Positions 12,617-24,223 of a stretch of DNA of 64,000 bases are shown piece by piece. Every line of letters begins with the position of its first letter. The first letter of the stretch is position 1. A program made the translations under genes and the position numbers. Under the pieces are notes generated by a model. It ran no database searches. It saw only the letters and a list, made by a program, of their open reading frames with translations, and was not told the DNA's origin. Source of the stretch: Zerene cesonia (taxonomy: Eukaryota > Arthropoda > Insecta > Lepidoptera > Pieridae); NCBI RefSeq assembly GCF_012273895.1, contig NC_052124.1, forward strand, positions 1-64,000, in the 5' to 3' direction.

Positions 12617-12933
12617 TAGATATACTCATTACAATATGTAAGCTTATGTGCCAAATAATGGTCAACTACTTATTGTGGACTGAACGAGTGCCTAGTGTTA
12701 CAAAGTTTTCGAAAATCCATTTGGATTTTTTTAGTAGTAAAAGTAGTATTTTAATATAATTAAGTTGTAATCTGTAAACAATTTCAATTGTCCACAATAA
12801 TACAGTTTTATCTTTAGAACAAAAGCAAAAAATAAATCGAAATATTTAGCAGTTAACGAAATTAAGTGTCTCACTTTAAAGAAATACAGAATAATTATTA
12901 AGGGTTAATATGCTAAGAAAAAACAAAATAAAA

Positions 12934-15900
12934 TTAACCCTTAAGACTACTCATACCGGCTCTCATGATTTCATCAACGAGAAGGAGGTTGCTAGCAATA
13001 ACAGAGCAGGAATTGAGAATTTGTTTCTTCACAATGTAGTTATCATAAATGCCCATGTCGGTAGGTTTGATAGCTTCTCCACTACTCAAGTCCAAACCGA
13101 TGGGATCAGGGCTCAAACGAGCTTCTTCTTGCAGTTTAACTATGGTGTCTTGGGCATCATAACCGGAGTTCACTGCTAGCGTTTTTGGAATCACGAGTAA
13201 AGCTTCCGCGTAAGCTTGGATGCCCAAACGAGCTTTGCCCTTAACTGTATCTTTGTACTTCTGCAACTCCAGATTGGTCTTAATTTCAAATGCCGCTGCA
13301 CCAGGCACAATGCATTTGTCTTCGATTGCATTGTTGATAGCTCTGAGGCCATCGCGGATGGCGTCTTTGATTTGAGTGAGTGTATGCTTGTTGGGGCCTT
13401 TGATGAGAATAGTTACAGATTGTGGGTTCTTGCATTCTTCCACAAATGTATATTTCTCTTCGCCCAGAATGTGTTCATATACAAGACCGGCGTATCCTAG
13501 GCACTCTTCTGTAAGATCATCTACAGAGTTCATGGCAGAGCCGCCACAAGCGAGAGCAAGACGTTCCATGTTACGTCTCTTGGCTCTGCGAAGACCGATG
13601 ATGCCTTCTTTGGCGAAAGCATCAAGGGAAAGGGGGTCGATGCCCTTCTGGTTGATAACAACAAATGATTTGTTGGTGCCATCACAAAGCTTCTTCTTAA
13701 GGGCGATTATCTATAACCAATTATTATAATTGTATGCATATCTTATAGTTTTGCTAGTTGTCAAGCCAATCGGAAAATGTACAACTAGAAAAGCAATTCT
13801 TTTTGTATAGAAATAATGCATTCTACAGTATGAATTAAAGTAAAGTAAAAGTAACATAATATGGCAAAATGTTTCGTATTTCGCCGATGACGTCGTTTAT
13901 CAATGATATATTGTGCTGTCCAAGTATTTAGTTATTGTAGTTATGATTACCTACTACATTCTTACTTTTTGAGGTTTGTAATTATTATCGCAACACCTTA
14001 CCTTTTTAACTCTTTGGTCAATAAAATCTCTTTCAGCTGCCACCAATTTCTCCCTGTCCTCAGCAGACTTGTAGAAAAATCCAGAGTTTACTTCAGTTTT
14101 TTCATACTCCAAGGAAACATTACAAGTAAAAATGTATGCATTTTCCACACGTTTTGGCATATCGGGGTGACGAGCTCCATGGTCCATAACCAGACCTTGA
14201 GAATATAATTCTTGTTAATCAGAGAGTATGGGAGAAATTGTAATTGTTAAAGTTCCAGATGGGAGGGTTGAAAACTCAAAATACAAAAAAAGATGAAGTA
14301 TGGGCTATAAATGACTTTTCAATGCTGCAGTGTAAGAAAAACAATAAACATATTCTTATGACTAAAAATGTACAATAACTGTAAATAACATTTACAAATT
14401 AATGTTGTTTAACTATTGAAGAATTTTCCAGTAAAAAAGGAATATTAGAGTTTGAAAAGATATAATTTTTCAATATTTCAAAACAAATAATGGAAAAGTA
14501 CTGACCTTTAATTAAAGTAGTTTCAGTGGCAGTTTTATGTTGCATTTCCATCAGCTCCACCATATGCAAATCCACGGGTTGATCAGGTCTTCTTATTGCA
14601 AGGACTGCATCAACACATGCATCAGTTAGCACTTCAGCAAGATTCTGGTGTACCTGTTAAGTGGATAGATAAGACGAAAATGAGCAGTTTCAGTGAAGGT
14701 AATTTTTTTACAGATACTAAATGCTCGCCTCAACTCTATCCAGGTAGGAGTTTTTTTTAAGTTTAAAGTTATTATTCTAATCCAAGCAGAGATAAATCAA
14801 ATAAAACAAAAAACATTGACTGTTACAGACAAGTCTTTCCTATCTAATCTACATGTAAGGCTCATATTTAATGCGCTCAAATACCGAAAGAGCTCTTTGA
14901 GCAAAAAAATAGCTTGAAATGTATCGTGCTCACAATAAAAGCTCCACATCACAATGTGAACATATAGGCTATGTAATTTAATGATGTGTGATTGGCTATA
15001 TCTTTACTAAAGAAATAATGTTTTCAAGCAGGCTTTTGTTAATATTAATAGTTGTCTATATACATATCCAAAGTCATAAAATCTGTCACCTACCTTGGTC
15101 TTCAGAGAAGTACGTGCAATATCAATTAAGTTTTCTCTTTTGATTTCAATAGGTATTTTCATACTTTCAAGAACTTCCAACGCTTTGTTGCGAGCCAAAT
15201 CATAGCCCTCAGTTATTATTCTGGGGTGCAAGCCTGTAATATAAAAATATTTTTTTTAAATATCAATACATATAAATGAAATAAGTATTTATTAAACTAT
15301 CAGATCTATTTTAAATATAAATGACTTCTTAAAATTATTTTATAACAAACTAAAAGATAAATAATAGTAGTCCAGTGGCACTCTGCTCATATTTTTTTCT
15401 ATTACATTACTGAAGTAAGTTCCATTTGTGTACCTTCACTTATATAAATGTCAGCTTGTTTGAGCAGCTCGCCTATCAGCAGGACGGTAGAGGTAGTACC
15501 ATCGCCAGTAGAATCATCTTGAGCTGTGGAAGCTCTAGCGATAAGGGACGCAGTTGGGTGCTGGATTTGCATCTCATGAAGAAGCACGTTACCATCCTTA
15601 GTAATCTTAATATCGCCAGCTCCTGACACTAACCTGTAACGAAATTTAATACTCATAGTGACGACCATTTGCTCAACCACATGCGAATTTGAACGCAAAT
15701 ATCATTGTTGTTACCTTCTAGAGATTATATATTAAATGTGTTACGGGCAAGTATTTATCAAAAACAATCGAGTTTAATTTTAGTTTCGTTTCATAATTGA
15801 GTATTTATATCACAATTACTTACATTTTTAATGTACCTTTGGGACCGAGGTTAGTTTTCATTACATCTTGAATACCTTTCGCTGCTGAAATATTTACAGC

Positions 15901-15960
15901 TAAAGCTTGAGCAGCTCTAGCAAATTCAGCTTTAGGATTTAACAAACTTATCGCAGCCAT
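12934..15960 (-). CDS. CCT6: T-complex protein 1 subunit zeta (CCT6)
   Basis: One of eight subunits of the cytosolic ATP-driven chaperonin CCT/TRiC, which folds actin, tubulin and other proteins. Six exons on the minus strand (15960-15824, 15633-15434, 15233-15094, 14653-14506, 14195-14002, 13710-12934) join in frame to 531 residues, the normal length for this subunit. Visible group II chaperonin marks are LGPKGTLKM near the N terminus, TKDGNVLLHEMQIQHP, and the ATP-binding GDGTTS block in exon 2. The zeta-specific tail ends VDEIMRAGMSSLKG. All introns are GT-AG. The start at 15960 gives MAAISLLNPKAEFARA, the expected N terminus. Lies head-to-head with UNC-45, 1.2 kb away. Subunit identity is secure because the sequence follows CCT zeta throughout. 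Confidence 0.96.
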
Positions 15961-16689
15961 TATTCAAAAAACTGTTTTACGAAAACTTGCTAAAATCACG
16001 TTACTAACTTGTTCCTAAAACTGATGTTATTATGTGTTGCCAGCGACAATTACGATTGTACTTATAATACCTACCACAAAGTAGGTAATATACCAACATT
16101 ATGAGTTAATCTCCCTAGGTACCTCAGTAAAGTTTATGTAGGCGTGAGTAATAAAAAAAAATACTGAAAACACACTGATCTGACAATATCTCTAAGGCCG
16201 AGGGAAAATCGGGGTTGCGTTTGGCCAAAGATCACAAAATCTGTAAGAAGTATGATTAGGCCTCTGCCCATCTTTGTGTTAATAATTGAAGCTTAGAAGA
16301 AGAGAAGAGAGACTTAAACAATCAATGAATAAATTAAACTTTTTTAAAGTTATTCTATATTTGAAGTTAACCACCTAATGAAATTATCAATCAAAATAAA
16401 TAATTCAAATACTAACATATTATTAATAAATGAGCGATATAGTAAAACTTGTTAAAAAATCAAAGCGATATTGTAAAATTTAGGCCACAACTCTAAAGAC
16501 GTCGGCATGAAAGAAGTTGATGAATTTGAATAAATAAACACCTTTACTCACTGCGAACAATGTAGTGTTTATGAAACTTTTTAAATATATGTGAAATCTA
16601 TTTTGTCCAAATACTTGGCATAATTTGAATTATAAGTTATCATTAATTTAGGGTTTTAACACCGTGTTTACAGGACTTTTTTAATAATA

Positions 16690-16900
16690 CCAGTGAAATT
16701 CCCGTGTTCCCTAGTGGGGTATGGGGCAGATGATGTACATCTGTTTCACTGATCAATTTTCTTTAGGGACAAGTAGGTGATCAGCCTTCTGTGTCTTGCC
16801 AGACCGATACATTTCTTTTTGTGCTTACCCACCGGGAATTGAACCCAGACCCCTTGGTTTTACGTTCACCCGTTAATCACTGTACCAAGGAGGCGGTCAT
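16690..16900 (-). mobile_element. tRNA-derived SINE between CCT6 and UNC-45
   Basis: On the minus strand it starts with a box-A-like TGGTACAGTGATTAACG and a box-B-like GGTTCAATTCCC about 50 bases later, the internal RNA polymerase III promoter of tRNA-derived SINEs. The remaining part (TGCTTACCCACCGGG on the plus strand and flanks) matches what I recognise as a common lepidopteran repeat. Confidence 0.6.
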
Positions 16901-17111
16901 TTAATGATATTACGAATCTTAAAAAAAAATATATGATATTACTTCTGTATTGTTTTTAACTGTCAACGTCAATTGTCAAATTGAAGTAGTAATTCTCAAC
17001 GTGAAGCCATGGTTCATGTGTCACGATATGGAGTTACAAAAATAAATGTTCTATTTAAAGGCGAATACATATAAATGTACCTACGAGATAGTGCCAGAAA
17101 ATTCCTAAGTG

Positions 17112-17118
17112 TATAAAA
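17112..17118 (+). promoter_or_regulatory. TATA box of UNC-45
   Basis: TATAAAA lies 52-58 bases upstream of the UNC-45 ATG, which places transcription start near 17142 and gives a 5' leader of roughly 28 bases. Confidence 0.55.
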
Positions 17119-17169
17119 GGCTTGCCGGTGCTTAGATTTCTACAATATTTTAATTAACTTCCAAACAAA

Positions 17170-19995
17170 ATGGACCTAATAGAGGAAGCCGAAAGTTACA
17201 AAAATAAAGGAAATGAAGCCTTTAAAACCGAAAATTATGAACAGGCTCTATTACTTTACACTAAGGCAATTAATATTGCGGAGAGCGACACGCGTGATAT
17301 GGCCACGTACTTAAAGAATCGTGCTGCAACTTATCTTAAGTTAAAAGAATATGAAAAAGCTATCAAAGACTGCGATGATGCCTTACAAATTGTACCTGAA
17401 GATCCGAAAGCATTATTTCGACGTGCCCAAGCTTTAGAAAATTTACAACGATTTGAAGAGGCTTATCGAGATGCGAAAATAATATTCACAGTAGATCCTA
17501 CTAACAAGGCTATTCAACCAGTACTAGGGCGTTTACATGCTATAGTCCAAGAGAGAGCAAGACAGGCCGCTCAAACTAGCAATAAAGTAGAACAAATGTT
17601 TAAGCTTGCTTTTAACATAGGAGAAGATCAAGAAAAACGAGGAAAAGCTATATCTAATTTATTAGTATTATGTAAAGAAGGTGATGCTGCAGACATGATG
17701 TTAAAGAATGGTATAATTCAGAAAATCCAACAATTGGTAAAAAATGAAAAGAAATCAGAAATTTATGTAAATGCCATCCGAGTTGTAAGCCAACTTTGCA
17801 AGAGGAATATTGAAAGGACCAAAAATGTTATTAAGGGAGTTGGTGTACCTTGGTTTCTGGAAATTATTGATAGTGATAAGGAAGAAATTGTTATAGCTGC
17901 TCAGTATTGCCTTCAAACAATATTAAACACCTTTTCTGGAATGGATACCAAAAAGGATACAAAGCCAGATAAGAATCTGTGTGACCAGTATAAAGCAGAA
18001 ATAGATACTTTACTTACATGCTTAACTTACTCAATAACTAATAGAGTAATCACTGGCTTGGCGAGAGATGCTATTATGGAGATTATTATGAGAAACTGTC
18101 ACTACAGTACGCTAAATTGGGCTGAGAGGTTTGTTGAAATCAGGGGTCTGCAGCGCCTGCTTGAAGTTTGCAGTGAATTGGAGGAATATAAGTATGAATC
18201 TGCCATGAATATTACACCTTCATCAAGAACCATTGCTGCCTCGTGCTTGGCAAAAATTTATGAAAACATGTACTATGATCAAGCTAGAGAAAAGTTCAAT
18301 GAACAAGTAGATGAGTTTATTAAAGATAAATTATTAACACCAGATCTTGAATCCAAAGTGAGGGTGACTGTTGCTATTACATCATTGTTGAGAGGACCCA
18401 TTGATGTAGGTAATTATGTTATCTCTAAAGAGGGTATTATGGAAATGATTCTTGTCATGGCTCAGACTGAGGATACACTACAACAAAGAGTTGCATGTGA
18501 ATGTCTTATTGCTGCTGCTTCTAAAAAAGATAAAGCACGAGCAATCATTGATAAAGGTGTTGACATATTAAAAAAATTATATTCCTCAAAGAATGATGCT
18601 GTTAGGGTAAGAGCCCTTGTTGGATTATGTAAAATTGGAAGCTTTGGGGGTGACGATGCATCTATCAGGCCCTTTGCAGATGGTTCAACTAAGAAATTAG
18701 CTGATGCATGTAGAAAATTCTTGGTAAATCCAGCGAAGGATAAAGATATGCGAAAATGGGCTGCTGAAGGTCTCTCTTATTTAACTTTAGATGCAGATGT
18801 TAAAGAAAAGTTGGTAGACGATAAGGCTGCATTAAATTCTCTTATTGAGTTAGCTAAGAGTGGAGATCAGTCATGTCTCTATGGTGTTGTTACCACTTTG
18901 GTAAATCTTTGCAATGCTTACGAAAAGCAAGAGATTATGCCTGAAATGGTGGAACTTGCTAAATTTGCTAAGCATCATATCCCTGAACAACATGAGCTAG
19001 ATGATCCAGACTTTGTTAATAAAAGATTGACAATATTATGTAAAGCTGGGGTCACAACTGGTCTTGTTGCTCTCAGTAAAACTGAAAGTCACAACTCAAG
19101 AGAATTGATTGCCAGAGTATTCAATGCCATTTGCAGTTTGCAAGAGTTAAGGGGTATTGTTGTGCAACAGGGAGGAGCAAAAGTATTAATACCTATGTCT
19201 TTGGAAGGAACAAATAATGGTAAAAAACAAGCTGCCCAAGCCCTAGCAAGAATTGGTATAACAATTAATCCAGAAGTTGCTTTTCCTGGCCAAAGAAACT
19301 TAGAAGTGGTTCGGCCACTGATATCATTATTGCACCCTGAATGCACTGCCCTAGAGAACTTTGAAGCTCTTATGGCTTTATGTAATTTAGCTGGCATGAA
19401 TGAGACAACAAGGAATAGAATACTTAAGGAAGGAGGTTTGTCTAAAATAGAACATTACATGTATGAAGATCACTTAATGCTTCAACGGGCTGCAACACAG
19501 TGTATATGTAATTTGGTGCAATCTGAAGATGTTATAAAGACCTTTGAAGGGAAAAATGATAAAACGAAATTTTTATGCTTACTTTGCCAAGAAGAAGATG
19601 TGGATACTGTGATGGCTGCTGCTGGTGCCTTATGTATTTTAACATCAGCAAGTAAAATATGCTGTAGGAAAATTTTAGACCTTGAATCGTGGCTAGAATC
19701 ATTGAGATGTTTACTTGCAAATCCGAACAAAGAAATTCAGTATAGAGGTACATACATGTTGTATAATGTGGTAAACGAAGATAAGGATATGGCTGCTAGA
19801 GTATTTGAAACTGATGTCATGGAGATATTAATGGCCATTACAAAGTTGGAAGAGCCTGAATGTGCCAAAGCTAAAGAGTATGCTCAGAAATGTTTGAATG
19901 CTGCTGAAGATCTTGGGGTTATCAGAAAACCTGAAGAAGGAGCAGTTGATGCTTTACAGGAAGAGCCTGATGATGATGCCGATGAAGAAGAATAA
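17170..19995 (+). CDS. unc-45: UNC-45 myosin chaperone (TPR plus UCS domain)
   Basis: Co-chaperone needed to fold and assemble myosin heads, acting with Hsp90 in muscle and non-muscle cells. One uninterrupted frame of 941 codons. Residues about 5-120 form three TPR repeats (AESYKNKGNEAFKTENYEQA; TYLKNRAATYLKLKEYEKAI; ALFRRAQALENLQRFEEAY), the Hsp90-binding part. The remainder is alpha-helical armadillo-like repeats forming the central and UCS domains (for example RWAAEGLSYLTLDADVKEKL-type repeats and the conserved QAAQALARIGI stretch). The C terminus is acidic (EEPDDDADEEE). Length matches animal UNC-45 (about 930-950). Start chosen at the first ATG, which gives the standard N terminus and follows a TATA box at 17112. 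The absence of introns in a 2.8-kb coding region is notable, but no poly(A) tract or degraded frame suggests a retrocopy. Identity secure. Confidence 0.96.
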   Translation: MDLIEEAESYKNKGNEAFKTENYEQALLLYTKAINIAESDTRDMATYLKNRAATYLKLKEYEKAIKDCDDALQIVPEDPKALFRRAQALENLQRFEEAYRDAKIIFTVDPTNKAIQPVLGRLHAIVQERARQAAQTSNKVEQMFKLAFNIGEDQEKRGKAISNLLVLCKEGDAADMMLKNGIIQKIQQLVKNEKKSEIYVNAIRVVSQLCKRNIERTKNVIKGVGVPWFLEIIDSDKEEIVIAAQYCLQTILNTFSGMDTKKDTKPDKNLCDQYKAEIDTLLTCLTYSITNRVITGLARDAIMEIIMRNCHYSTLNWAERFVEIRGLQRLLEVCSELEEYKYESAMNITPSSRTIAASCLAKIYENMYYDQAREKFNEQVDEFIKDKLLTPDLESKVRVTVAITSLLRGPIDVGNYVISKEGIMEMILVMAQTEDTLQQRVACECLIAAASKKDKARAIIDKGVDILKKLYSSKNDAVRVRALVGLCKIGSFGGDDASIRPFADGSTKKLADACRKFLVNPAKDKDMRKWAAEGLSYLTLDADVKEKLVDDKAALNSLIELAKSGDQSCLYGVVTTLVNLCNAYEKQEIMPEMVELAKFAKHHIPEQHELDDPDFVNKRLTILCKAGVTTGLVALSKTESHNSRELIARVFNAICSLQELRGIVVQQGGAKVLIPMSLEGTNNGKKQAAQALARIGITINPEVAFPGQRNLEVVRPLISLLHPECTALENFEALMALCNLAGMNETTRNRILKEGGLSKIEHYMYEDHLMLQRAATQCICNLVQSEDVIKTFEGKNDKTKFLCLLCQEEDVDTVMAAAGALCILTSASKICCRKILDLESWLESLRCLLANPNKEIQYRGTYMLYNVVNEDKDMAARVFETDVMEILMAITKLEEPECAKAKEYAQKCLNAAEDLGVIRKPEEGAVDALQEEPDDDADEEE

Positions 19996-20132
19996 TTGTA
20001 TTATAATATATAAGTAGTAATTTTTATTAGATATAGAAATTTTGAATTATTTATACCATGGTTAATAATTAACGATCTATTTGTGTGACAATATTTTGTA
20101 TTTGTTTGTTATTTAGATGTGGCAATTTACTA

Positions 20133-20138
20133 AATAAA
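20133..20138 (+). terminator. Poly(A) signal of UNC-45
   Basis: AATAAA about 140 bases after the stop codon, the first such signal downstream. Confidence 0.6.
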
Positions 20139-21055
20139 GGAAATTTTCAACTGTTTGACACATTTGATTTTATTTCTCTTTTATCATAGTTTTATTGTTA
20201 AATTCTCTTTCACAGGGTCATTGTCAATTTTGGTAGGAAATATTTAGTTGAAAAATAAAAATGCGTAACCTATCAAATTATATATATAAAAGATATTCGT
20301 AAAAAAACTTTTCTGTATTTCTGTATCTTTAATTACATATCACGCCAAACCTACTGAATAGATTATATAGATTATGAGTTGGATTCATGCTCTATATGAT
20401 GCAATAATATCATAGATGATACACATACGCTATTAAGTAGCCGATATACTATAGATAGTATGTCGGCCATGACGTGCCATTCGACTTGTGGACACTGAAG
20501 AAAACTGAAAAGCCATGACGCGATCTAGATCTACATTTATTGGTTTATTATAATCTCAATACGACAGACAGGTTCTAACTTCTAAGTTGTCTGTGTTAGC
20601 TCGAGTACAAATAAACAGTTAAATATGTAATATAATATGCGGGTGAACGTACGTCAACGCTAACTAAACATGATGAATAAAAAAAATCTGATCGGTTTTA
20701 TTTCTTATTGCTTACTGTACTCATCATGGTACAGATTCAGACAGATACTATATTATAACCATATCGCTAAACACTTTCAAATCAAAATAAAATTCAATGA
20801 AGAAATGTGATCGATTAGCATGTCAGCCACGACACGATTTTTACTATTTGGTCCAGTGGTGTAGCTACCAAGAGGCCAGGCGGGGTAGTGCCCCGGGGCC
20901 CTCGAATCCTTACCACAAAAATCTCACTCAAACTCAACTTTTGAAAATTTCTCCCATTTTCAAAATAAATATTACCGGTGGCAACTCGAGTTAAATCATG
21001 CATTGTAAAAAAAAGGTTACTGCAGTCAAACGATTCTTGTTTGGCTCGAATCCTA

Positions 21056-21259
21056 CTCCTACTAATATTGGAATTTATGCGAAAGTTTGTAAGAAAAGTG
21101 TGTGTTCGTTACTCTTTCATGCAAAGACTACTGAGCCGATGGTAATGAAATTTGGTACGTAGATAGTTGGACAACTGGAATAACATATAGAAAACTTTTT
21201 ATCCCGATATTCGTAAGGGACACGGACTTACGCGGGTAAAACCGCGGGACGCAGCTAGT
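21056..21259 (+). repeat. Helitron-like repeat, well-preserved copy
   Basis: Starts near AATATTGGAATTTATGCGAAAGTTTGT and ends ACGCGGGTAAAACCGCGGGACGCAGCTAGT, with an 8-bp-stem GC hairpin just before CTAG (21255-21258). It shares most of its length with 28989-29194. Sits inside the hAT-like element, so it is the younger insertion. Confidence 0.65.
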
Positions 21260-21579
21260 TATCTATACGTTTGGATACGGCGAAATGAGCATGACCGTTA
21301 AATCAAGTACCGTGGTTTGAAAAAGTTTCTTGAGTAAAGCGACATATTTTTGAATGAACATCTCAATTACATTAAATTGAGTTCTATTATTCTATTCTAC
21401 TCTATTCAAATTTTGCAGGACATTTGTTAAAACAAAGTAATGTAAAAAGTTAATTCAAAATCACACGTATTTCTTTCAAACAAAATTATGATTACATTGA
21501 AATTAATACTTAACATATATAATAATTACATTGTAATGAATACAAAATTTATTTAAGAATCTTGAAAAAACATTACTCG

Positions 21580-21642
21580 CTGTGGGAGCTGAACCATATG
21601 TGCGATACGCCGACGCTCTACCACTAGAGCTACGGAACACTA
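21580..21642 (-). other. tRNA-like remnant
   Basis: On the minus strand, CCGTAGCTCTAGTGGTAGAG resembles a tRNA 5' half with box A, and GGTTCAGCTCCC about 40 bases later resembles box B and the T loop. The acceptor stem does not pair well, so it is a pseudo-tRNA or SINE head rather than a working tRNA. Confidence 0.4.
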
Positions 21643-23405
21643 TAGAAAATGGTAATTTAATAAACTTATATGAATTGACTCACATATATTCAAATAGATA
21701 AACGCATATTTTAAACTATATTATACACCTGAAACGACTGACAAATTTTTTTTAACTGAGTACTTATTATAATGACTTCAATCATAACAAAATTGTCTCA
21801 AATACTTGAACGTGTGTTGTAACGCCATTAGAGCTTTCATGCGACTGCGCTACTCTTTGCGACTGCGCGTGTTTCTTGGCTCAAGAAACATGAAGTTCTC
21901 GAACAAGAAAAGAAGAAAAAAAGAGCTGATAATAAAGTTGCCTACCATTTTTAAAGTGTTTGTATATTTAATCATTTTACTTCAAGAAACCTTACCAATT
22001 TGATAGCAGTGGGCCCAATTTTTTTATTTGCCCCAGGGCCCTAGGTTTACTAGCTACGTCACTGATTTGGTCTTGAATGTTACCACAACGCGCTGTGAGC
22101 ATTTCCATCACGTAGAACCATAGCGTGAATTTCACGACTTGCTCTATAACCGTGACCGCAAGGCCGTTATACTTTTTGTAATAAAAGTGAGAAGTTTAAG
22201 TTCTTTGCGTTTCTACATATCTCTAAATATAAAAGAAAGTTATGTTAGTTACACTATACGAAGAGGTTTTCAAGGACTTTAGTTTTTGTTTAAAAATGTT
22301 AAAATTCTCAAAAATTAAGGCAGTAAGAAATTCTACCTGAACTGTTTTCTACTCGATTACGGTTTTCGGTCTTTTATAGTACAATAGAATTCTATAAAAA
22401 AAAAGTTATGATGCCAAATCATCAGACCTTCACATGATTAAGAAAGGGTTTTTTAGGGACATAAAAATATATTTTCGGTGTCTTTAAAAATTCAACTGAA
22501 ATTTAAAGGTTGTATTATAAAATATACTTTAATTATGTACGTGTGAATAAACATTCGCTTTATGTTTACCTAAGCGTAAAACTCTAGAACGTCTAAACCA
22601 ATTCGGAATTTTTATTTACATTTTTGTTAAGGCACAACGTTGGCTCTTTTGGAGAGAACAAACCTAACACGAGTGAAACCGTGGCGGATAACTATTAATA
22701 AATAAGAATATTTTATTTATATAAGATTTATGCAAAGGAGGGTGCGTCATTATTGTACTTAATAACTTTAATTCTTTTTTGCGGACGTGACTTGATGAAT
22801 TGAAAATTAATACGGGGATATATAGGCAACTACGCTAATAATAATATGTATTGCTAAAATGGGATGGCACCAAGCTTGTCTTAATATTTTATTGGGTCGT
22901 AGATTTAGAATATCTGATGGTGTCAGTAAGCACGCAGTGGAAAAAAAACTTGCCACTGCTTGTGCTGCATAAGTAGTCGGTAATTATCATATAAAACTTA
23001 TATATTCATGTAAACCTAATTATTTTGTCTGTAATACCTCAAATTACCTTTAAATTAATTAATTTATATATATCCACAAAGCACACACAAAACATAACAT
23101 GCGTGGTGTCTATTTTATGGTGTAAGTAACATTGATAAGTAAGCTAAATATATTGCATGGAATAAAAGACTGAAGTATTGTTATATCTTTAATATAATTT
23201 TAACTTAATACATCAATTTCAAAACTAAGTAATTTTTCATCAAGCTACAGATTATAAATAAAATATAATATTTTTGACATGTATTATCTGTATACAGAAA
23301 GTGACTTTAAATGGAACCTTTTTATATGACAGCTTGATTTGGTTTGGTGTCCGCTACTGTACTATTGTGCTATTTTTTGGTTTTTCTAACTTATTCCCTC
23401 TGAAA

Positions 23406-23427
23406 ATGTCCATTTCGACTGCCACAG
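23406..23427 (+). CDS. Candidate first coding exon of the MEP-1-like gene
   Basis: ATGTCCATTTCG... encodes MSISTAT plus one base and ends at a CAG/GTACAT donor. It leaves exactly the one base needed to join the exon at 24224 in frame (G+AT = Asp). The donor is weak beyond the GT and there is no independent support, so another start exon is quite possible. Confidence 0.3.
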
Positions 23428-24223
23428 GTACATATTTTTGTATATTATTGTTAGTGATATTAAAATTTCACGAAAATTTAAAACTTGTCGTCTTATCGAC
23501 GAAATAGTGTTTTCTGAGCAAAGCCATGGAATCCCATATGGCGGTCTATGCTCCACATGATATAATGACGCCAAGTTAAGCTAAAAAGTATTACTGTCAT
23601 TAAACTTGTTCAAATGCGTGGAAAAGTCATTGGTTTTTGCCCTACATTTTAGGTTAAATCCTATGTTTATCGAACGTTAGGTTACTAAGATATTCTAATT
23701 TTTTTTCCCTTTCTAGCGTCTTCGCCGACGCCGGACATTTAAATAGTGGTTTTTTTTATTTGTGCGTTCGGGAAATATTTTTGTTTCTTATTCCTTTCTT
23801 TTATAGTTATCATAGTTCGTATTTAAAAACGGCTTGTAAATTTGAATTGAACATTGTTTTGATCGTATTTTATAAGTTTGTTTCAAAAAATTGTTTTTTT
23901 TTAGAAAATTTCCGTCATATCCTAAATTAGTTTTTGACAGATTCTAGTATTATTTTCGTTTCTATAAAGAAAAAAGCTAGGAAAATTATGTTAATATTTA
24001 ATGTAAGTTTACATATTAGTAGGTCACTTTGCCCTAGTCTTACTATATAATGTACATAATGTATTAAGAGCATTATTGTTTGAGTTTTAGTGCAGATAAA
24101 AAAAAAATTATTAAGTAAAAATAATTAAAAACAAGTTAATACAGGATGAGTTTGGATTGTTTTTCTTTACAATTGAACTATATTGTAAGGCTTATATTTA
24201 ATAAGTTTTTGTCAATATTGCAG

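Larger units (their letters stand above)
10059..12933. other. 3' UTR of phosphatidylinositol synthase, then repeats
   Basis: The 3' untranslated region probably runs to a poly(A) signal near 11349. Then follow Helitron-like repeats (10422, 12018), a hairpin (12206-12239), a LINE reverse-transcriptase fragment (12243-12413) and the 3' untranslated region of CCT6. A 108-codon minus-strand frame at 11419-11745 is not recognisable and is not called. Confidence 0.5.
15961..17169. other. Divergent promoter region between CCT6 and UNC-45
   Basis: About 1.2 kb between two outward-facing start codons. It contains a tRNA-derived SINE (16690-16900) and, close to UNC-45, a TATA box. No coding sequence seen. 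Confidence 0.6.
20854..22064. mobile_element. hAT-like non-autonomous DNA transposon with 8-bp target duplication
   Basis: The left end CAGTGGTGTAGCTAC and the right end, whose reverse complement is CAGTGACGTAGCTAG, form terminal inverted repeats with 12 of 15 matches. The sequence ATTTGGTC occurs immediately outside both ends (20846-20853 and 22065-22072), an exact 8-bp target-site duplication. Both ends also carry GGGGCCCT blocks further in. An 8-bp duplication with CAGTG termini fits the hAT superfamily. No transposase frame is visible in 1211 bp, so it is non-autonomous. It contains a later Helitron-like insertion (21056-21259) and a tRNA-like stretch (21580-21642). Confidence 0.8.
19996..24223. 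other. Intergenic region with nested mobile elements
   Basis: Holds the 3' untranslated region of UNC-45, a hAT-like transposon at 20854-22064 with other repeats inside it, and AT-rich sequence up to the MEP-1-like gene. The promoter and first exon of that gene should lie in the right half. A candidate start exon is at 23406-23427. Confidence 0.5.

Noticed and set aside
21580..21642. Functional tRNA gene
   Set aside because: Boxes A and B are recognisable, but the acceptor stem does not pair and it lies inside a transposon.
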